In this document: piece by piece, positions 10,401 to 22,914 of the stretch
How positions within the stretch are numbered: the stretch's first letter is position 1
How the letters are laid out: each line of letters begins with the position of its first letter
Source of the DNA: Phoronis australis
Taxonomy: Eukaryota; Phoronida; Phoronidae
Assembly: GCA_002633005.1 (NCBI GenBank)
Contig: NMRA01000289.1
Coordinates: 442,166-506,165 of the forward strand
Direction: 5' to 3'
DNA length: 64,000 nt
The notes under the pieces: model-generated
The model's input: the letters and a program-made list of their open reading frames with translations, nothing else
The model's database searches: none
What the model was told of the DNA's origin: nothing
Position numbers and translations under genes: made by a program

Positions 10401-12047
10401 TTGAGCATGATGTTAAGGTACAACCACTTTGTGTTCGCTATTTTTCAAATTGCTCAGTGGCTGTTGGTGAGCATCACTTAAACACACTGTGTAATGTAGA
10501 AGAGGATGGACAGTTGAAGTTAGAATTGTGAACTGAATAGTAATGTTCAATTGTTTCTTTTGAATCATGTTCTGTTTCCTGCTGTAACTGTAAATGAAGT
10601 CTAGTGTAAGTGATTTATCGCTTTGTAATTAAGGAGCCATCTTTCAAATAGCCCTTAAAAACTTGTGTTTGCTTGACGAATTATAAATGTTTATAAAGGT
10701 GTATTATTTATTTTAAGGTATGTTAGGATTTATGTAGTGTTTGCCTAGATCTCATTTTCTGACTTTCTGCAAAAGATAAAATGTCATTGAGTACCTAGTT
10801 TGATAGTGATGTGTACATATTCAAGTGTGTACTGAAGCATGTGTATTAAAACAACTAGATCACTTGAAGGTGATATGCACCTACCTTCTGCCCATAAACT
10901 TAAGTTATGAATTGTCAGAAAACTGGTCAGAATGTGCTCCATTCTCTATTGCTTGAGACCAATGAGTTTGGTTGATGGACTCGTCATTTTAAGTCAAAAA
11001 CAGTAATGGTTCCATGATCAAACAGTAGATGGGTTTACTAGTTGGTGTATTGTGACTTTAAATAGGAGCAGCTTAGCAATTGTGGCATTTTTCGCATGGA
11101 AGAAGAAAAATGCCTGGGTATAAGCATCTTGTAACTTGGTGGGAAATTACCGAAATTGCTGAGAAGATATAAATTTTAATGTTCTTGATTTTGTGTCCAG
11201 GAAATGGCCAGCGATGACATGAAAGAATTGCGAAAGAAGTTCACGAAGGAAGCCATCGATGACCACCAAATGTCAGTGTCTGGTGGTACTGTCACTGACT
11301 TGCTCAAGTGTGGTCGGTGTGGCCAGCGCAGTGTCACATACAATCAGGTACCGGGGCATTGTTTAAAGATTTCCGTAACATTAGACATATATCATAAGAC
11401 CAAGGCAATATCTACACAAGTTATTGTCCACTGTGCATTTTTCTCATCTCTGGCCACGTTTTAAAATTGCAATGCACTCACCTGTCTTGATTCATGAGTT
11501 TCATTTAAAGTCTGTCTAGTAAAAAGTGGCCTGTCGTCAATTTTTCATGCAGGCTCACTTTAGTTAAAAATTTGTGAACTTAGTGATATTTTCATGAGCT
11601 GAAGATCTTCTTTCATAACTGTATTTATTACAACAATTCAAACAATGTTGGATTATTGCCGACTTCCTACTTAGTTGTGAATTAAGTTAGACCAATGGGA
11701 TGCAACTGGTTCCTAAATCATCACAGGGTTACATTACGACTTCTCCCTTGCCAGACATTCAGACGTGGCTAAAGTATAGATTTCATTTTCATGACCTCTT
11801 CCCTTGTGTTAATTCACTGAGACACATTATATGCACTTCTTGATCATTTCACTTTTACTTTTTCGCATTAAGGTTTTAAAAGACTAACGTCACAACACAA
11901 TTTCCATGTTTGAATTGAATTCATGTGGGAGAAAACACCGTTGTAAACGTTTCATTTCTGTTGCAGGTGCAAACAAGAAGCGCCGATGAGCCTATGACAA
12001 CATTCTGCTTCTGCAACGTGTGTGGAAATCGGTGGAAATTCTGTTAA
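1390..12047 (+). CDS. TCEA: Transcription elongation factor TFIIS (TCEA), 8 coding exons
   Basis: TFIIS binds stalled RNA polymerase II in the nucleus and stimulates cleavage of the backtracked transcript. Eight exons splice in frame at GT-AG junctions: 1390-1455, 4740-4808, 5710-5818, 6647-6862, 7415-7474, 10211-10365, 11201-11347 and 11967-12047. The sum is 903 nt, or 300 residues, close to the ~300 of animal TCEA proteins. Residues ~1-81 are the LW (TFIIS N-terminal) domain, ~82-150 a Ser/Asn/Thr-rich linker, ~150-225 the polymerase-binding central domain, and ~257-300 the C-terminal zinc ribbon. Zinc ligands are C262, C265, C290 and C293. The catalytic acidic hairpin [10 protein letters not shown] (D281, E282) is intact. 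The start was chosen because MAKEEEV aligns with the family N-terminus. Vertebrates have several TCEA paralogues, so I give only the family symbol. Confidence 0.96.
1694..2160. mobile_element. Foldback element (large inverted repeat)
   Basis: The left arm, about 1694-1928, is matched along nearly its whole length by the reverse complement of about 1940-2160, with a centre near 1934. Matching blocks include GACGTTCAACAAACCATGAG (left) and its complement at 2135-2155, and the block GTCAAGGACGATA near 1865 against its complement near 1993. Small indels separate the arms. The structure is that of a foldback or MITE-like element with very long terminal inverted repeats and almost no core. I found no transposase in it. 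Target duplications were not resolved. Confidence 0.85.
2308..2535. repeat. CAT/CGT-rich simple repeat, two blocks
   Basis: Blocks at about 2308-2375 and 2468-2530 consist of TCATCG-type triplets and look like two copies of one degenerate simple-sequence tract. Any reading frame through them is low complexity. Confidence 0.65.
3279..3606 (-). pseudogene. LINE 3'-end fragment, copy 1
   Basis: Read on the minus strand this encodes a short peptide with the cysteine/histidine pattern of a LINE ORF2 C-terminus ([20 protein letters not shown] at its core) followed by DLRR. Only the tail of the reverse-transcriptase ORF is present. A second copy follows at 4177-4550, on the other side of a MITE. 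Confidence 0.65.
3607..4175. mobile_element. MITE with ~38-bp terminal inverted repeats and TA target duplication
   Basis: The left end AGGGCTGTTCCAACAAAATC and the following G-rich run are mirrored at the right end (about 4137-4175), which finishes GGAACAGCCCT. TA lies at both borders, as expected for Tc1/mariner-type insertion. The interior repeats the phrase GGGTGGTTG several times and has no transposase. The element lies exactly between the two LINE-tail copies. Confidence 0.8.
4177..4550 (-). pseudogene. LINE 3'-end fragment, copy 2
   Basis: A near-identical direct repeat of 3279-3606, with an extra ~45 bases at about 4345-4392 that copy 1 lacks. The cysteine motif is still recognisable on the minus strand. 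Confidence 0.65.
4740..4808 (+). CDS. TCEA: TFIIS exon 2 (residues 23-45)
   Basis: Encodes [20 protein letters not shown] and VLQ, which matches the family block LLKxLKxxxMTLxLLQ of the LW domain. Acceptor TTTCAG, donor GTATTG, phase 0 on both sides. Confidence 0.95.
4809..5709 (+). other. TFIIS intron 2
   Basis: A 0.9-kb AT-rich intron. I see no repeat or exon in it. Confidence 0.7.
5710..5818 (+). CDS. TCEA: TFIIS exon 3 (residues 46-81)
   Basis: Encodes [20 protein letters not shown] followed by [16 protein letters not shown], the most conserved segment of the LW domain. The donor GTATGA leaves a phase 1 junction. Confidence 0.96.
5819..6646 (+). other. TFIIS intron 3
   Basis: A 0.8-kb AT-rich intron without recognisable repeats or exons. 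Confidence 0.7.
6647..6862 (+). CDS. TCEA: TFIIS exon 4 (residues 82-153)
   Basis: A linker rich in Ser, Asn and Thr, followed by the start of the central domain ([16 protein letters not shown]). Acceptor ATTTAG, donor GTATGA, phase 1 on both sides. Family members share the VRxKCRExLxxAL block, while the linker varies freely. Confidence 0.93.
6863..7414 (+). other. TFIIS intron 4
   Basis: A 0.55-kb intron with nothing recognisable beyond its splice sites. Confidence 0.7.
7415..7474 (+). CDS. TCEA: TFIIS exon 5 (residues 154-173)
   Basis: A 60-nt exon encoding [19 protein letters not shown], in the central domain where relatives carry an acidic xxELxxQIEE helix. Phase 1 on both sides. Confidence 0.9.
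7571..10020. repeat. Trimeric higher-order repeat array, ~148-bp monomers
   Basis: TFIIS intron 5 is filled by diverged copies of a ~148-bp unit. Each carries a version of CCACCTAGTGGC followed by a T-rich tract and a phrase like GATTTTCATAAAATTTGGCA. The CTAGTGG core recurs at 8546, 8691, 8851, 8996, 9145, 9303, 9442, 9589, 9741, 9874 and 9990, with degenerate earlier cores near 7782, 7928, 8081, 8215 and 8343. Every third monomer is most alike (for example 8996 and 8546; 8691 and 9145; 8851, 9303 and 9741), which gives a ~450-bp superunit. The starts of two larger blocks share ATGCACCCACAT (7571 and 8358). Confidence 0.85.
10211..10365 (+). CDS. TCEA: TFIIS exon 6 (residues 174-225)
   Basis: Encodes [20 protein letters not shown], then [17 protein letters not shown] and a tail ending KMTAE. 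The block [15 protein letters not shown] is the hallmark of the TFIIS central domain, which contacts RNA polymerase II. It enters in phase 1 and leaves in phase 0 (GTAAAG). Confidence 0.97.
10366..11200 (+). other. TFIIS intron 6
   Basis: A 0.8-kb AT-rich intron. I see no other feature. Confidence 0.7.
11201..11347 (+). CDS. TCEA: TFIIS exon 7 (residues 226-274)
   Basis: Encodes [20 protein letters not shown] and the first half of the zinc ribbon, with ligands C262 and C265 in [16 protein letters not shown]. Acceptor GTCCAG, donor GTACCG, phase 0 on both sides. Confidence 0.97.
11348..11966 (+). other. TFIIS intron 7
   Basis: A 0.6-kb intron without recognisable content. Confidence 0.7.
11967..12047 (+). 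CDS. TCEA: TFIIS exon 8 (residues 275-300, stop)
   Basis: Encodes [13 protein letters not shown] followed by [13 protein letters not shown] and TAA. It contains the invariant acidic pair (D281, E282) that reaches the polymerase active site, and zinc ligands C290 and C293. It ends on the cysteine that normally closes TFIIS. Confidence 0.97.
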   Translation: MQTRSADEPMTTFCFCNVCGNRWKFC

Positions 12048-13621
12048 GCAGACGGGAGGACTTCTGTAGATGCTCTGTCATGTTTACCTCACACTCTTGT
12101 CGAGCAGTTGTGCATGGTCTCTTGTGCAGACTTTGTTGATTAGATGCAAGACTCTTGGACAAGCTCTGGGTCGATGCAATAGGCGTGAGGCTCCATCCTT
12201 TCCTTTTAGTGGAAGTAGAAAAATACATTGCAATAGTGACCTACTTTTCAAAATGTCAGACACTTGTCATTTGATTAACAGGAGAAACACATTCAGCACT
12301 GATATTTGCACTTTTTGGCAATTTCTTGGTGTCGGTATTGCAACTCAGAATGCAATAATTCAAGTTTGCCTGCATTGCAATGATGAATTGTAGAATAATT
12401 AGAAGACGAGATAGGGACTAGTACATTTGCGTGTGAAGAAGCAAGACAAATGCTTGACACATGTGTAGCATTGTAAGCAAATATCTTAGAGTGAGAGTTG
12501 TTCATTGATATTTCAGGACAGGCCTGTTGTTAGGTGTGTACTTTGTCAGCTGACTGACCTATCGCGTTCATTTGTTTTGCTTTTAGTTTAGACCAAACAA
12601 AACAGGAGCCTTAAATGACTGTCATGAGTGACCAATATGCATGGAATCTGGCTCCAACCTCACTTGACATTGGTGACCTTGGGTTGCAGAAAGAACAGTG
12701 TGGAAGTGTTAACATGTTGCTTATGGCCTTGACACCAAACTGGTACTCACAATGTTCGAGCACACCGTTATGTTTTGATGAAATGACCTGTGCTCTGGGG
12801 TCAGTTCATTATACCGATGACAGCCCATTTGTGGCAAGAAATCTTCACAAACTGAATTGTGTCCCATTATTCACGAATTCTCTCACATAATTCAACATTC
12901 CGACCAATCACTTAGAGTGGCTGCCATTTTGCTTGGTTACACTGTTACAACCTTGACCATATTCGCAAATTTTCTTAGTTTTCTCGTGATTTTGGCAACA
13001 TTCTTGGCCCTATGGAGTACACCTCAGGGACCAGGAAGCCAGCATCTTAGGATAAAACATGCCTCAAATGCAAGCTGTACACAGAGTTATTACTCAGATT
13101 CTACAATGCATAGTCAGTTCCTACTCCATTTTGTCCTTGTTTCTGAGATCATACTGAGAGGTATCATTGTGTGTCAGGGCCTCAGTAGGGGTTGTGTTGA
13201 ATGAGGGCAAGGTGACATTTTGCATTTCACTTTTCGATTTATGCATGTAATCGAAAGTGACAGAGATGTGAGGATTGTGATAGGCCCCAAGAACTGCTGG
13301 TCTGCTGAGCAATGTGGATTTCCAGGCAGAACTGTCTAATAATTATCAACTTAAGTTAATTTGGTCCAATACACTAAGAACCAGAGTTATTTCTTTTATC
13401 CCAAAGCCAAATAAGCCCATTATAAAATGGAAAGTGGTCTCACTGTTTTGTAAACTGACATCTGGGCTCCATTCCATAGTCGTAAGAAACTCTTGAGAAA
13501 AGCTAGTGTGATCCAGTGCGATATCTCACGAAGACGTGCGTGTGTTCTGGCTTTTCTCGCTGGAAATTTGGTGTGTGGAATGCTGCCCTGGTGGCATTGC
13601 TCAGAGCATGCAACACTCTCT

Positions 13622-13697
13622 GCACAAATTAAGTTGCCTGGCACAAATTAAGTTGCCTGGCACAAATTAAGTTGCCTGGCACAAATTAAGTTGCCTG
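13622..13697. repeat. 19-bp tandem repeat, about four copies
   Basis: The unit CACAAATTAAGTTGCCTGG is repeated head to tail about four times with almost no divergence, so the expansion is recent or actively homogenised. Confidence 0.9.
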
Positions 13698-16611
13698 ACC
13701 AGACCGGATTTATTAATGGAAGGTTAACCAGTATGTGAAATTGTGTAACCTACAAAAAAGTGGACAAGGGATCTGGGAGGATTGTTTATTGAAATAGTTT
13801 TCCTGTAGAATGGTCATTTCGTGATCTGTAAGGTGTAAATTGCAAATTAAGAGTTTGTTTTGTTTCCTATCAAGCACGGGACCCTAAAATAAGCTGCGAC
13901 TCAAAATATATTTTTTTTATTTGCAGTCTCACAAGAGAACTATGTTAAATAATTAAAAAAAGTAGTTTTACCACGAAATTGAGTACATCCTAGCAATGAA
14001 AAGTGGCAAAAATATCTACTACCCAACTCACAGGAGTGACGGTTGGGCGAGGGGAAGCAAAAAACATTTAAGAGCTGCCTGGTCTTGACTTTGTGAATGT
14101 ACACTTCTAAATATGAACATGTCATTCAAGGGGCGAAACTAGGTGATTGTAACCACAGAAAGTTCTCTGGTCGTCTTGATTGTTTTTAACGTTTTTTTTT
14201 CTGTACATAACTCATTTTGTTATAAAATGACAAGGATGAGGACGCTATTTTGGTGTCTATGTAAAATAATGGGTGATAATGTTCTTTTAAGAAACTGGGG
14301 CAGTAGGTCACAGTCTCGTCACAAAAAGCCAGTAGGAAGGTTTAGTTTCATTCGGCTATCCCACAAGTAAAAAGTGCTGTCTGTGCATTCTGTAGAAACA
14401 TAATAAGTACATTTGTACTGTAATGGGGATACCTTGTTCCTGCTTGGAGTTTTTCAGTTGTGTTGTCTGCCAGTGAAGGTTGAATTTTAGGTTGCTTTTT
14501 GAAAATTTAGCACAAAGGCGCAATTGTACAGATAACGTTTTGAAACATATCTTGTAGCTTTGTACATAATGCTGATTAGATGAAAATAAAAAAATGGAAT
14601 CTTTGTTGAAAGCAGGTTTCCTTGTAAATGTATTAATTCATGCGCGCACCCAGTCTTTAATATGGGGGGCTCGAATTCCTGACGATTTGGACCTTTTGGT
14701 AACAAAGAACGGGCGGACTAAAAAAACAAACGGGGGAATTGCGCGTTTGTGATTGTTTAGTGGACTTTTGTCTCACTTTTTGTTTCTCAGAGGCGGACCT
14801 TTTTGTCCACTTCGCCAAATGCACCCCCTGGGTGCGCGCATGTAATTTGTGGTGAGCGGTGTGTTTATGCACCCACTTGTTACTAAACACTGGCTAGCTA
14901 GGTACCAAGCGGCTAATAACCTGCATTCTGCCCAAAAAGCCAGCTTTTGATTGAGACCGACTTGCCGCAATAATCAGTAATTTCTTTGTTAAACAAGAAC
15001 GGGTAGTTCGTTATTCCTTTGCGCATAAAATTACCGGATGTTGTGATGCACCTTGTGTCTCAACATACATGTAGTCTCGCGAAATAATCAATTGAATCAC
15101 CTACCGTTTGACTAAGGAACAATTTGAAACCGATTTCATAACGGTGAGGGGTTTTCAAAAGGACATAAAGATGCTATGAAACCACCTTCCGTTTTGATTG
15201 CGACCATTTGTTTTCACGTTTCTTAGTCTTGTCAGGACTTGGAATTTTCCTCTTTTAAAAAGATTTCCTCTAAGTTTCAATTTTCTTTAATTTGATTTCC
15301 ATTTCCTCTTTCTTTCGTCTCCTTTTTTCTTTATTTTGGCTCTGATCATGTAAAAAAGGTTTATTCTAGTTAAATTGTACAACAAATTATTTATATCAGA
15401 CAAGCATATTTATTTGTAGAACGATAGTCACCTAGAAAATTTTCCTGTCTGGTCATTCCAAGCCCTGTCTGGTATCGCATTCATTCAAAGTCGCGCTTAC
15501 GTATGATGTGCTGGGAGAATTGTCTGTGGGCCTACAATCCAAAACCACGACAAACCTACATGTGTATTCGTCCTTACCGTACTTAAGACTGTATGCGCCT
15601 TTAAGAAAAGTATCGGCTTTATCCGGAATTAGGAACATGCGTCTACATTTGAAACACACAGTAAAACATAAGAGATATTTAATTTTCTAAAATATTGTTT
15701 GAATGATTTTTGCCGTTTCAAAAGGGTAGGTGTTGACATATATTCAAAGATACGTTATCGTTTCTGCAGCCGGTTTTTTGACAATTGTCGGATAGTGAGC
15801 ACATGGGATGAAGTTATCAGCGTTTAACAGCGCTATGGAACAATAAAATCCGTTGCGTTACTGTATTAAAATTCGCCGATGTCTGACCCATTTTCTGGAA
15901 TCAAGGCCGGTGACTTTACCAGCAGAAAAAAGTGAATCACTTTTCTTACCGTTAATGTCATTTTAAATGAAAAATATTAGTATGCACAAATGCAAGGGAA
16001 AGCCGCGCCTATATTCGAATCACTTGTAAAAATGCTTGATGAAACGTGATATCTAGAACACGGACGCATGGGCCTAAATACAGCTAAATGTGCTCAAGAG
16101 AGGTTTGGAGGAACTGAAGGGGCAATACGTAAACGACGTTGTTTATAATACTCATTAATATTCTTTAACTTTGCTTCGTTCTGCATCAGCGGATTTCGCC
16201 TTCTTGAAAGAATAACAACTTACGCTTCACGTTGTTAGTGGAAATTCGTGTACTGTGTATTTATTTTGGAAAAAATACCAGATTGGAATGGCGAAAAGAA
16301 GCTGGTGTTAGTTTTCAAACAAAGTGACCATTTTCCAACGCTGATGGGGAAAGAGCCCCTTGTCTGACGGGTTCGCCAATCCGCTTCTAAATTATAAGTC
16401 GATGCATTAAAAAGTATCAGCTTCCATTTGATGTATCCAATACACGTTTACAGATATAAAATTTTTTCATGTCACCCTATCGTTTTTGGACTGGTTGAAA
16501 ACACCGTTTTGAGTCGTTCAAAACTAGTAACAAATCGATTTTATTTCTGTAATAAACGCCACAGGCCTATAGTACAAAAAACAATTAGATATTTAAGCGC
16601 GTAACAAGTTC

Positions 16612-17340
16612 TCACGAAGTTGAAAAGCTAAGGAAACATATTATTTTACAAAGGTTGACATGTTGTTTATTATCCTTTGTTAACAGCAATTTAAAGAATT
16701 TGAATACGGAAGGGTGCATAAAGTAATTCATTTCAGTGTATCTTTCTCTCAGTTTAGTGTATGCATTACAATCAAAATTAAAATGATATTCGCCCTCAAT
16801 AATCTTTGGACAGATGGGACACACTCTGTCTGCTTGGTCAATATAGACTGCTAGTCAGTCTGTTTTCTACAATTAACAAGTTGTGATTTAATTGTACTGC
16901 GAAAACTTACCATGGCCATAATCCATGCACGAGGTATACATGTATTTAGACTGAGGCAATTTCTACATTGAACTCAACGTTGAATTGTTTATGACTATAT
17001 ATTTAGAATCAAACGCTATACTTTGCCGCCAACATTGCAAATAACAATGCCTCTTTGCGTGAAAATTTGTAGGATTGAATTTCAACATAATTAAGTCAAA
17101 CTTCGTAGAAAGCATAATTCGATAACATGAGTCCAACTGAAGAAGTCTCATCATTTTTGTCCAAGTCTTAAATTATCTAACTGTGATTTACGATGAGGAG
17201 GCATTTTGAGAAGTTCAAACCAATATTTGACAATGGTGACATAACATTTAGTGAATAACGACAATCTTTCACTTCCGCTTAACACCACATCGTCTAGGCA
17301 GGAATTAGCTACGCACACCACACGCTTGCAAAACATATAT
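16612..17340 (-). pseudogene. LINE ORF2 C-terminal fragment
   Basis: Two minus-strand pieces in different frames resemble the LINE at 45441-46960. The piece at 17151-17336 has KCYVTIVKYWFELLKMPPHR, matching KYYVTCVKYWLKLLKMPPTR there. The piece at 16612-16824 has the terminal Cys/His motif CPICPKIIEGEYHFNFDCNA. Frameshifts and stops separate them. It is a dead copy of the same LINE family, lying just downstream of TLR-A. Confidence 0.75.
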
Positions 17341-18100
17341 GCATTTTTTAGTCAATGGTATTCTTGGAAGCAACATATTTCGGCTCCGTAACAAAGAGTA
17401 GAATAAGTCAGTCCATTAAGAAAAAGTCTACAGGCGGTTGAAACATTTACTGTGTAATATTCTTTGCAGTTTATGCACGGCAATGACAACCTTCATAGCT
17501 TGTGCAGACAAGATCTGAATAGCCGCGGTCCTCAATAATGTTGAAGTGAACACAACTTACAACTGGAAACCACTTCAAGTTTTTCACTTCCAGAGCGACA
17601 CTTCTCATAATTTCTCAAGGTATCTCCGCTTCTGAACACCATAACTTTGTTCCTAACTAAATACACAGACATGTCCCGACACTGACAAAATTTATCTCAA
17701 GCGAACAAAAGTCTTTGCAGTTTAAATGGTGAGTCAGCACACAGGCCCATGTCATCGGCATATAACAATACTTTCACATCAGTGACATTACTAGAATGGA
17801 CATTATTCGAATTCGTTTAAACACAAGTAAACAAAAGAGAGCTTTATATACATCCGTGTATAGTATCATTGCTACAAATTGTCAGGCATACAATTCTGCG
17901 CTCTCACACATGTCCCAGGTTTTCCCCGTCCCTTTCCAAGACCATTGAAAACATGATCGACCAACGGTAGGACTACTGCTGGTTTCGAAACAATTTATCA
18001 TAGTTAACATTGATTGACACGAGCTTTTTGGCGCATGCAACAATAAATACAAATGCAATCATTCATCCACGATTGTTAATCTGAATATTACTGGTAATTC

Positions 18101-18186
18101 TTACAATCGTGTCTCTGCCGTAAGTTCTGTATGTCCACCATGCGCAATCGTTAGAGACTGACTTTCAGGCACATATAACCCACACG
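18101..18186 (-). CDS. TLR-A exon 7, C-terminal tail
   Basis: An 86-nt exon after acceptor TTTTAG. It supplies CGLYVPESQSLTIAHGGHTE and eight more residues before TAA. The homologous exon of TLR-B is also exactly 86 nt and shares CGLYVPE, then diverges. That shared length and block is the main reason for accepting so small an exon. Confidence 0.8.
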
Positions 18187-21100
18187 CTAAAACGAAAACA
18201 AGAAAAGAACGCGATTACAATACTTCCATACGATTATGTAGCGATACTGAGGTGTAAAAATTTACGTTTTCGCTTGTGAGAAGTCGAGTTCTCGAACGAA
18301 AAGGGAGACGTGTAGATACTGAGTCAGTAAATACGTTGTCTTCAAACATCCTCCGTTTTAAACAGTAAGTTGCATTTTTGGTTACGGGTATCGAATTTAG
18401 AGATTACGTGTGGACGGAAGTCGTTTCAAATAAAAACGCGGAGACAGAACCTGGTTTAAACACGGAATTTTTTGATTTGCTGTAAATGCATGCGTGGAAT
18501 AGAATTGCCTTACCTCCAGTGTTTATCTGAATACCATTTTTACTAGTGATTGCCACGGCAACATGTCTCCAGAAAGTAAACATTTTTTCGACATCGTTGT
18601 CTTCTGGCCACACTAAGTATGTGTCGTCTGCCATTAGGTATCGCAGCTTCCGGTTCAACCTGAAAGTAGTGAAAGAATAGAAATTTGTTTAATCCTTGGC
18701 AACCCTCAATTTTTTACGTGTTCAATACAGGCGCACGGTTCTCTGTCAATACAAAGCGCTTAAATAAAGGCATAAAGCTCTAGCCCTGAAATGCAAACTC
18801 CTGCACATAACCAATTTACAATGTATTCTATTATTAGAGCATGCAACGCCAAGATTAACCGTGATATTGCATTGTGAATTTTTGCTTGTCTGCTCGACTG
18901 AGTTTAGATCAAGTGCTTTAGTTGTCAAATCAATCATAATTTCGTTGCTTTATTTTCATTTTGTCATTTTTGTTCATCAAGTGAGACTCTGAAATAGTTT
19001 CCAGACAACCAGGGCTTTCCCGCCAAAATTATTGAACAAACCCGACAAGTACATCGGTGATTCTTTTTACGCACCGGCTGAATGGTCCGAATAGTTTGAC
19101 TTCTGATATCTTTTCAGCTCCAGTCTTAAAGCCACTTTCGGCAACCTATCAAAGTACATGCTAGGAGTTTTTCAACAAGATATTGGGTGTCAAAATCATA
19201 AGTGACATTTGGTTTCTAAGTGGTTCTGTAATTATAAACGAAAAGTTTAGGCCCTACTAATACTAAAGGTGTGTTAACGGAACTTTCGAAAAAGTGCTCG
19301 TATTTGCGTAGAAATGAGCTCGTGTGTGCATAAGTTCTTAATGTTTTCAATTGTTTCTGTAATGATTCATTTGTGCAATATTTACCTATTGCCCAGATAC
19401 TTTTTATTAGTCGATTTCTGAGCAGTAAACGTTATCTGAAGGGTTTAAAAAACACGTGAAATATTCTTTTTTAATGAAACGTTTACTTTGTAAAAAGTCC
19501 AATCAAACACTTTGTGTGCCTGACAGCGTACATTGTACTTGCCAACTGTCCCACTCTAGGAGGACTATCCCACTTTTTTAATTTTTTCCCACCATCCCAC
19601 CACACCATCAAAACCTCCCCGCTTTTGGAACACGGCGAAATTAACATATTGTCATTTCCCTCGTGACATAACCCTTATGTTCCCATTTGATTAAAAGAGA
19701 AAAACAGGACGTTTTTGGTTTTTAGGCACCCGCAATTTCCCATTCGCCGTCGTGCGCATTTTCGTGCAACATCTCCAGTTCGACAAAAAAGCATATTACC
19801 ATGTATGTTATTGTAATTTCCCACATAGTCCTATTTTACCGTTGAATTGAAAAGTGGTAAACGGAACGTCCCGTTTCATGGATTTTGAGGCATCTGCGAT
19901 TTTTCATTCGAATTTAAATAAACAAAAAAAAACGCTGTCGGAACATTTCACCTTCGCGTTTTGGCATAGACCCAGAAGTCCCGCATTTTATTCGGAAGTC
20001 TTGCATTTTGATTCAGATGTCTCGGTTTTTTCATTCTCGAATGTTGACAACTATGCAACAGTTGTTCAGAATAACATTGTCTTTTCATGAATATTGTTGT
20101 TTTCAAGAGTCCACTTAATGCAGTAAGATAGCAACCGTAAAAACGTGTTCAAATGTCTCTTGTTTACCGTAACACACATTGCCGTGACACGTATCGGGAT
20201 CACAAATTTTTACTTTCTAAGTTTATTTACATACTACTATGGGAATTCCTAAACTGCAACCTATATAATGATCTATCCACGGTACATGTTAATTTCAAAG
20301 CTGCACAATATGCGTTTGCTCGGCTTTTAAGAGTCAAATCAGGATAGGTAGTTGGAGTAATTACTTACTCACATTTTGTGTAAATGTCACTGCATCCTGA
20401 ATTTTTGTTTACAAAGTGTTTCAAACAGCACCAACGTTCCAATTAATATATTACGGTGCATAATTTTGAATGAATGCATGACAATGTTTCACAGCAACTG
20501 TGAATGATCCATATTCTATATTCTTTGTCTTGAAGAGGTAGAAATGTTTTGAATCAATGAAGTTATTTCCCTGTTGATATAATTAGTCACTTACATAACC
20601 CTGCTGGTTCATTTCTTGTTTTTTTCGCATTTTGGTAACACTCTTGGTTTTCAGAATTAAAAATATTTTTAAACCTGTCAGGTATGAGAAATGTTAATTT
20701 ATCTATGAATTATTTATCTTTTGCTACTGGAAAAATCATACATCATCGAGAACTGATCAAGGGCTTCTAATGAGACGACTCTTATGCAATTCGGTTGTAA
20801 AACGGCGGATTTTCAGAAAGTTTTAGTGACAATAAATTCCGTAGCAAGAACCAACACCAGAACAAACGAATGCAAACAAATGCCACGCATACACGGCGCA
20901 ACCTCAGCAACGCGAGATCGAAGCTGCCATTCCAAACTAGAGTTCTACGATAAAGGCTACGTTTAACAAGCATGTGTATTACAAGCGTAGTGTTCTCTTA
21001 TGTCTTACGGGCATGCCCGTGTCAAATGCTCATTGTGTGGATTGAATTGGGAGAGCAAAAGTGATAACTGGTTCGTGTAAGGTTAAAAGAACAACTGATT

Positions 21101-22867
21101 TTATTTGCACGAAAACTACAATATATTAATACAGTCATGCAGCCACGTGTAGTAATCACGTGGTACGAGTAGGAGGAGTTAAACTAACCAATAGTGTTAA
21201 ACGTGTAGGTGGGCCCAAATAAGGCACAATTCTCAGAACAGATAAAATCATCAAGAAGTCATTCTTGACACTCATCTTTATCATCGTCGTCATCACTTCG
21301 GCCTAACTCCTGTCGCACATGAACTCGCGTTTATTGTACATGTGTCTTTTTCCAACTGAAAGCGGCTATAAGCCCAGGTTATCCGTCCACGTAGCAAATT
21401 TTTTATTTAGACCATTTTAAGTGGTTTAAAAATTGATCTTACTCAGATGAGAAGTGAACATTTCGGAGTTTGCAACGGACTGGTAGTTCTTTGAGACAAT
21501 GCTGGCCGCATAAAATGACACGACGTAACAAGGTTTAACGTGTAGAGCATTGTCTTAAACACCAACGCATTGTCAGTTCTTTCGAAACCCTAAAATCCTC
21601 AAGGAACAAACTGAGACTAGGTAAATGGTTAAATCAAAAGTTCCTTTTTGTTATTTAGCAGAATGCTCATACAAATCGAAACGGGATCGCAAGTTCATTC
21701 TGCACACTCACATCTGTAAACAAATGCACGTCCATGACTCTGAATTTGGTCAATCCCAGAATTCGCTTCACAAAATAGAAATGACTGAATGACATATTCA
21801 CTATCATTCAGCAGTTCATTACATTTTACGGCACTTCGCATACTCTCATGCATATGCCGAGCCATATTGACCGCAAAAATGTGGAAAAACGAAAGTTTTG
21901 GCGAGACTTCGGACGCGTTCGATACGCAACATAGGCCCATAGTTCGTATGGGACTCTCGGTAGTTACGAAAATTTAACGTCATTACACGACCACTGAAAA
22001 GAAGCATCAGTGATCGCATAAAAGCAAACATAAATCAACCCACCAGCCATAACAGGCCATGTTTGTGGTCCTCGTGGAACACTGCTTTCTTCGGTCCATA
22101 TATGATCCGATATTACCCTCGGGATCGCTCCATAATTGTACAGGTATATCATTAAAGGAGAATGCCACCAAAACAACGTATTTTGTATCAATTTAGATCG
22201 AGTAGTTACACTCGATAAGAGCAAGTTCAGTTCTTTTACCAGAAGGCAGACGGAGGTACTGAAACTAACCAATGACGTCATACGTTCTGTCACAACGCGC
22301 GCAGCTATTCACAACACGCTTGACTTCAGCGCTTTACACCAACAAAGCATCAAATTTCGATGCAAATCCCTTACAAACGAACGAGTTGTTTTATTTTGAT
22401 GTACACGGATTTATAGAAACCTTGAACGTACCGTAGCCTACCAAATTCGGTAGGCCAAATTGCCGAGGACGGTCGCGGGAACTTTAGATCTGTTCGGTGA
22501 TAAATTAAAATCACTCTTCTGTAAAATACAGACAGGATAGCATATAGCCGTATGTTGTAATTTTAGTCCTCCGAATTGTTTCGGTTCTAAACGCACAAGA
22601 GGCTCGTTGTAACCCAATGGCTCGGAAATCTGTTAGGCCCGTTCCCAGCGGTCGGACTGGAGGCATCACGATCATAAACCCACCGGGTTAGTCGGTTGCC
22701 ACAGTTGAAAATTAAACTTCCAGTCAACAAGTGCCCTTCAATATTTTATTAAAAATGTTTCAAAATTGCAAAACTACTTACCCGTCGGTGGCCGCGAAGT
22801 CAGGTTCCCCTTACACAGAACCGTACAGGGCCAAAGGAATACAATAACAATGATTCAAATGATGTAT

Positions 22868-22914
<47 letters not shown>

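Larger units (their letters stand above)
12048..18100. other. Convergent intergenic region between TFIIS and TLR-A
   Basis: Its left part must contain the TFIIS 3' untranslated region. The first clear AATAAA I see on the plus strand is at 14585-14590. No further gene is recognisable. The region holds a short tandem repeat (13622-13697) and a minus-strand LINE fragment (16612-17340). The open frames here are short and show no domain. Confidence 0.6.

Noticed and set aside
20244-20253. GGGAATTCCT as an NF-kB site
   Set aside because: A single 10-base match deep in TLR-A intron 5 is expected by chance.
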